A DNA stretch of 9,069 bases, taken from positions 1 through 9,069 of the forward strand of contig JAGLNY010000138.1 in NCBI GenBank assembly GCA_023139255.1, given 5' to 3'. Positions 6,722-9,069 of this stretch are shown here, piece after piece. How positions within the stretch are numbered: the first letter of the stretch is position 1; each line of letters opens with the position of its first letter. Under the pieces are notes generated by a model. The model was not told the origin of the DNA, did no database searches, and was given only the letters and a program-made list of their open reading frames with translations. This DNA comes from Spirochaetales bacterium (GTDB taxonomy: Bacteria; Spirochaetota; Spirochaetia; JABMQR01). Position numbers and translations under genes: made by a program.

Positions 6722-7606
6722 TTATTTTCTTGTGATCGTAAAATTTCGTTCTTCTTCATTCCCCCAGTGATATGCTTCTATAGAATCGTGCTCTACATCT
6801 GTTGATTGCTCAGGGTACATGATATCATCCAGCCAATTGGTGATGCCCGGCAAACGATGAGTTGAGATATTAACGGCACAAGAATTTATTTCAATAATGC
6901 GGTAACAGCAAGTCGCCAAACCGAGAGCCCCGGTTACAATCTGCTCAGTCTGCCCTATTTTTACACGGCTGTTGATATGATGGTGGCCGCAGAAATAAGC
7001 CGGGATTTCTTTATTATGATTCAGGATCAGATCAGTTAGAGACTGACGTACCGAAGCAATGCGGTTATACCCCCACCAACTGCAAAATCCTCCAGTACGG
7101 GTTAGAACCAGAGGAAAATGGCAAAACAACATTGCCGGCACCCCATCCGCCAACTCTGACTCAAGCCAGGATAATTGCCCATCAGTATCCTCATTCCTGA
7201 TCGAGAAAAAAACCAGCTTGATACCATCGACCATTAATGTATCCCGAATCCCTGGTATTCCAAAAAGCCGGCCATAATTTGTCTCTTCCAGGGAACAATC
7301 TTCCCATCTCTCAATATCTGGATACTTTTCAGCATATTTCCGGTTATTCACCGACATATCATGATTACCCGCCACCACTCGAAAGGGAACACCGGTTTTT
7401 GTTAAGGCTTCGTGAAACTGTTTCAACTCTTCAGCCCGGACAGGACCATGATTTACAATATCACCGCCGATAACGAGTAAATCAAATTCTTTTGCCCGTG
7501 TTTGAAGCAGGGAAAAGAATTTCGGTACAGCAATGTCCGTTTTGGGACAAAGGGGTTTGAATGTTCCGCTAAAATGAACATCATTTATATATAAAATTTT
7601 AAACAT
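6722..7606 (-). CDS. calcineurin-like metallophosphoesterase (Icc/CpdA-like)
   Basis: From the ATG at 7606 this is a 294-residue protein with the full dinuclear metallophosphoesterase signature. Numbered from the longest possible start (TTG at 7636), the motifs are Asp19-Val-His21, GGD at 57-59 within GGDIVNHG, Gly90-Asn91-His92-Asp93, His173 in FCHFP and GHHH at 217-220. This is the pattern of class III cyclic-nucleotide phosphodiesterases and related broad phosphoesterases (CpdA/Icc group), which hydrolyse phosphomonoesters or phosphodiesters. I prefer the ATG at 7606: the protein then begins MFKILYINDVHFSG, placing the first strand and DxH at the usual distance, while the upstream TTG codons have no ribosome-binding site. 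A GGAAGAG lies about ten bases before the ATG. There is no signal peptide, so it is probably cytosolic. It lies 67 bases after the PAP-like gene and ends 35 bases from the convergent AraC gene. The substrate is not known. Confidence 0.88.
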   Translation of the reverse strand: MFKILYINDVHFSGTFKPLCPKTDIAVPKFFSLLQTRAKEFDLLVIGGDIVNHGPVRAEELKQFHEALTKTGVPFRVVAGNHDMSVNNRKYAEKYPDIERWEDCSLEETNYGRLFGIPGIRDTLMVDGIKLVFFSIRNEDTDGQLSWLESELADGVPAMLFCHFPLVLTRTGGFCSWWGYNRIASVRQSLTDLILNHNKEIPAYFCGHHHINSRVKIGQTEQIVTGALGLATCCYRIIEINSCAVNISTHRLPGITNWLDDIMYPEQSTDVEHDSIEAYHWGNEEERNFTITRK

Positions 7607-7673
7607 TAAGCACTTACTCTTCCCGCTGTTCAACAATGATATTAAGATAAGCCGGCAACTGTACGGTAATGCC

Positions 7674-8807
7674 TCACTTCTCTAATTGTATATAATCAAA
7701 TGGATATCCGTTTTCATCAATTGCGCGCAGCTCGAGGGTTCCACCGGCAATAACTACCTGGATGAAGTGTGGCCGCGCCAACGACTGCGCAGTATGCCAG
7801 GCTCTTTTTGGATGAAGCCACTCTTGCATTGCGCCGGCACCTCCTGCAACAACATAGATAGTTCCTGCATTTTTATCCACTTTACCTGCACGCAGGGGAT
7901 GGCTCCTCTCGTATATAATAGTATGAGAGTTGAAGACAATATCAACACCATACTTTTCTATAATCGGACAAAACAAACGCATCTCATTAACCTGATAATC
8001 TGCTGATACGTAAGGAGGATAGTGAAAGAAAACGAATTTCCATTTTGCATCAGTGCTTGCCAGCTTTTCCTCGAGAAAAGCTAATTGGGGAGAACCAGTA
8101 CGAAACTCCTCTGTTTGCTGCGGAGAACCGTTCTTGTAGGACACCATAGCCGGACTATCAAGTGCAACAAAACGGGCGTTCCCATAATCGAAAGTATAGT
8201 AGTTTCCAGGATCAGGATTTGCAGTAAACTTATAAAACCATGGCGAGTATTCCTCATGATTGCCTGGACAAAGATAAAAAGGTGTGTTTGTGAATAGATT
8301 TTGTCCGGGAGAAAAAAACCATTTCTCCCAATCTTCGTATTGTGTACCGTTTCTGACAGCATCACCAACCATAAGCAGAAATTCGGGACGATAGGTTTCA
8401 ATCGTGGAAAAAATCTTGCAGGACATAGCATGGTCGCCCGCACCGCCGGTTTCACTGCATACTGCAAATGAAAACGGGGTATCTTTTGCCACTGCTGTTT
8501 TTACTATAAATTTGTCGCTTTTAACGGTATCGACGCTGTTTTTAAGCCTGGAACTTACCTGATAATAATAGGAAGTATCGGTTTGAAGTCCTGTTAATGT
8601 AAGGGTATGAATGGTGGAATAACCCCGATTAGTTATGCTTCGTTCAGTAACCTCAACCAGACGTGGCGCCCCATTGAGTCCTCTATGTACCAGCTCCGTC
8701 TCCCAATATGAGACCTGCGATTCAGCAGGTTCAGAGGTTTCCCACATTATGGTTATGGTATTACACCCCGGCGACTGCAGCCAGGGACCTTTAACAATAC
8801 TCAACAC
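7674..8807 (-). CDS. purple-acid-phosphatase-like protein: FnIII-like domain plus altered metallophosphoesterase domain
   Basis: This 377-residue protein has an N-terminal FnIII-like domain (about 1-105, opening with VKGPWLQSPGCNTITIMWET, as in purple acid phosphatases) and a C-terminal calcineurin-like domain (about 110-345). Metal-site motifs are partly altered. The usual first Asp aligns with Glu119 in CSETGG. GD148-149 and Gly-Asn183-His184-Glu185 are kept, as is His262 in FFHYPP. The final GHxH motif reads NSHTIIYERS, so His295 remains but the second His is Ile297. Activity may therefore be reduced or changed. No signal peptide precedes the FnIII-like domain, although members of this family are usually exported. 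The GTG start at 8807 has GGAGG seven bases upstream and follows the previous gene's TAA in the same frame. Confidence 0.85.
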   Translation of the reverse strand: MLSIVKGPWLQSPGCNTITIMWETSEPAESQVSYWETELVHRGLNGAPRLVEVTERSITNRGYSTIHTLTLTGLQTDTSYYYQVSSRLKNSVDTVKSDKFIVKTAVAKDTPFSFAVCSETGGAGDHAMSCKIFSTIETYRPEFLLMVGDAVRNGTQYEDWEKWFFSPGQNLFTNTPFYLCPGNHEEYSPWFYKFTANPDPGNYYTFDYGNARFVALDSPAMVSYKNGSPQQTEEFRTGSPQLAFLEEKLASTDAKWKFVFFHYPPYVSADYQVNEMRLFCPIIEKYGVDIVFNSHTIIYERSHPLRAGKVDKNAGTIYVVAGGAGAMQEWLHPKRAWHTAQSLARPHFIQVVIAGGTLELRAIDENGYPFDYIQLEK

Positions 8808-9069
8808 TTAACGACCTCCATCAATCCAGAATGGTTGGGTCCAAGCTGTCTTGTTTCCACGTCCAAAACATTCCACTCTCAAGTACAATGCTTTTGCCGG
8901 ATCGTGCTGGGGAAGGCGTTTGGGAACCCCGGCAAATTCATCCATAGAAAATGTACTGTTTCCTGATTTCTCTTTTTTAAGGATCACGCTATCACTGGTT
9001 ATCCAGTGAACTTCATCGGCATCAGACTCAATAATTATTGAATTCCCTTTATCCTCAGCAGCAATCAAG
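8808..9069 (-). CDS. C-terminal fragment of a PHP-type metallohydrolase, CehA/McbA-like (runs off right edge)
   Basis: Only the last 86 or so residues are in the window; the frame stays open to the right edge and the real start is outside. The tail (KALYLRVECFGRGNKTAWTQ followed by PFWIDGGR) matches the pattern Y-x-R-V-E...A-W-[TS]-x-P-[IF]-W that ends many CehA/McbA-type PHP-domain metal-dependent phosphoesterases and related proteins. The catalytic PHP motifs are not visible, so this rests on the tail pattern alone. The gene ends at TAA immediately before the GTG of the PAP-like gene and in the same frame. It would add a third phosphoester-cleaving fold to the right-hand block. Confidence 0.45.
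   Translation of the reverse strand, partial: LIAAEDKGNSIIIESDADEVHWITSDSVILKKEKSGNSTFSMDEFAGVPKRLPQHDPAKALYLRVECFGRGNKTAWTQPFWIDGGR

Noticed and set aside
7607..7636. Longer TTG start for the Icc/CpdA-like metallophosphoesterase
   Set aside because: There is no ribosome-binding site before the TTG codons, and the extra residues precede the normal first strand; the ATG at 7606 fits the family better.
8081..8467. Minus-strand open frame of 128 codons inside the PAP-like gene
   Set aside because: It lies in another frame of a gene with strong motifs and encodes a low-complexity, motif-free peptide.
1..9069. tRNA, rRNA, CRISPR, insertion sequence or attachment site
   Set aside because: No repeat-spacer pattern, transposase or integrase motif, or cloverleaf-like segment was seen; the gaps are too short to hold most of these.

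Overview
The window is a dense, moderately AT-rich bacterial region: ten protein genes, short gaps, and no RNA gene, mobile element, CRISPR array or long non-coding stretch (the largest gap is about 124 bases). Nine genes are on the minus strand and one is on the plus strand. The mix of an AraC-type regulator, a DegT-family aminotransferase, a hydroxypyruvate-isomerase-like TIM barrel, amidohydrolase-2 domains, a divergent DapA-family protein and an AGE-family epimerase resembles sugar-catabolic regions of the Planctomycetes-Verrucomicrobia-Lentisphaerae group. That placement is an impression from gene content, not a demonstrated assignment.

Left block (1-5677, minus strand, read right to left): DegT-type PLP enzyme, then a Hyi-like TIM barrel isomerase, a fused double amidohydrolase, an alpha/beta hydrolase, a DapA/NanA-family lyase and the start of an N-acylglucosamine 2-epimerase (AGE) family gene that runs off the left edge. 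Spacing is 15 bases, a 4-base ATGA overlap, a short overlap, then gaps of 31 and 51 bases, so this looks like one operon. A TATAAT box lies in the AT-rich divergent region upstream (5678-5801). A plus-strand AraC-family gene (5802-6686) faces away from the operon and is its obvious candidate local regulator.

Right block (6722-9069, minus strand): the end of a gene resembling CehA/McbA-type PHP phosphoesterases, then a purple-acid-phosphatase-like protein in the same reading frame directly after the stop codon, then an Icc/CpdA-like metallophosphoesterase. It converges on the AraC gene, so it is a separate transcription unit. Its theme is metal-dependent phosphoester hydrolysis, with no signal peptide visible on the two complete proteins.

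Inferred biology: the left block has the parts of a catabolic pathway for an amino- or acidic sugar or a cyclitol: amino-group or PLP chemistry, aldose-ketose isomerisation, C-C lyase or Schiff-base chemistry, ester or lactone hydrolysis, and sugar 2-epimerisation. Several enzymes carry active-site changes (DapA-like, N-terminal amidohydrolase half, PAP-like). I cannot name the substrate, and no transporter or kinase is visible in the window.
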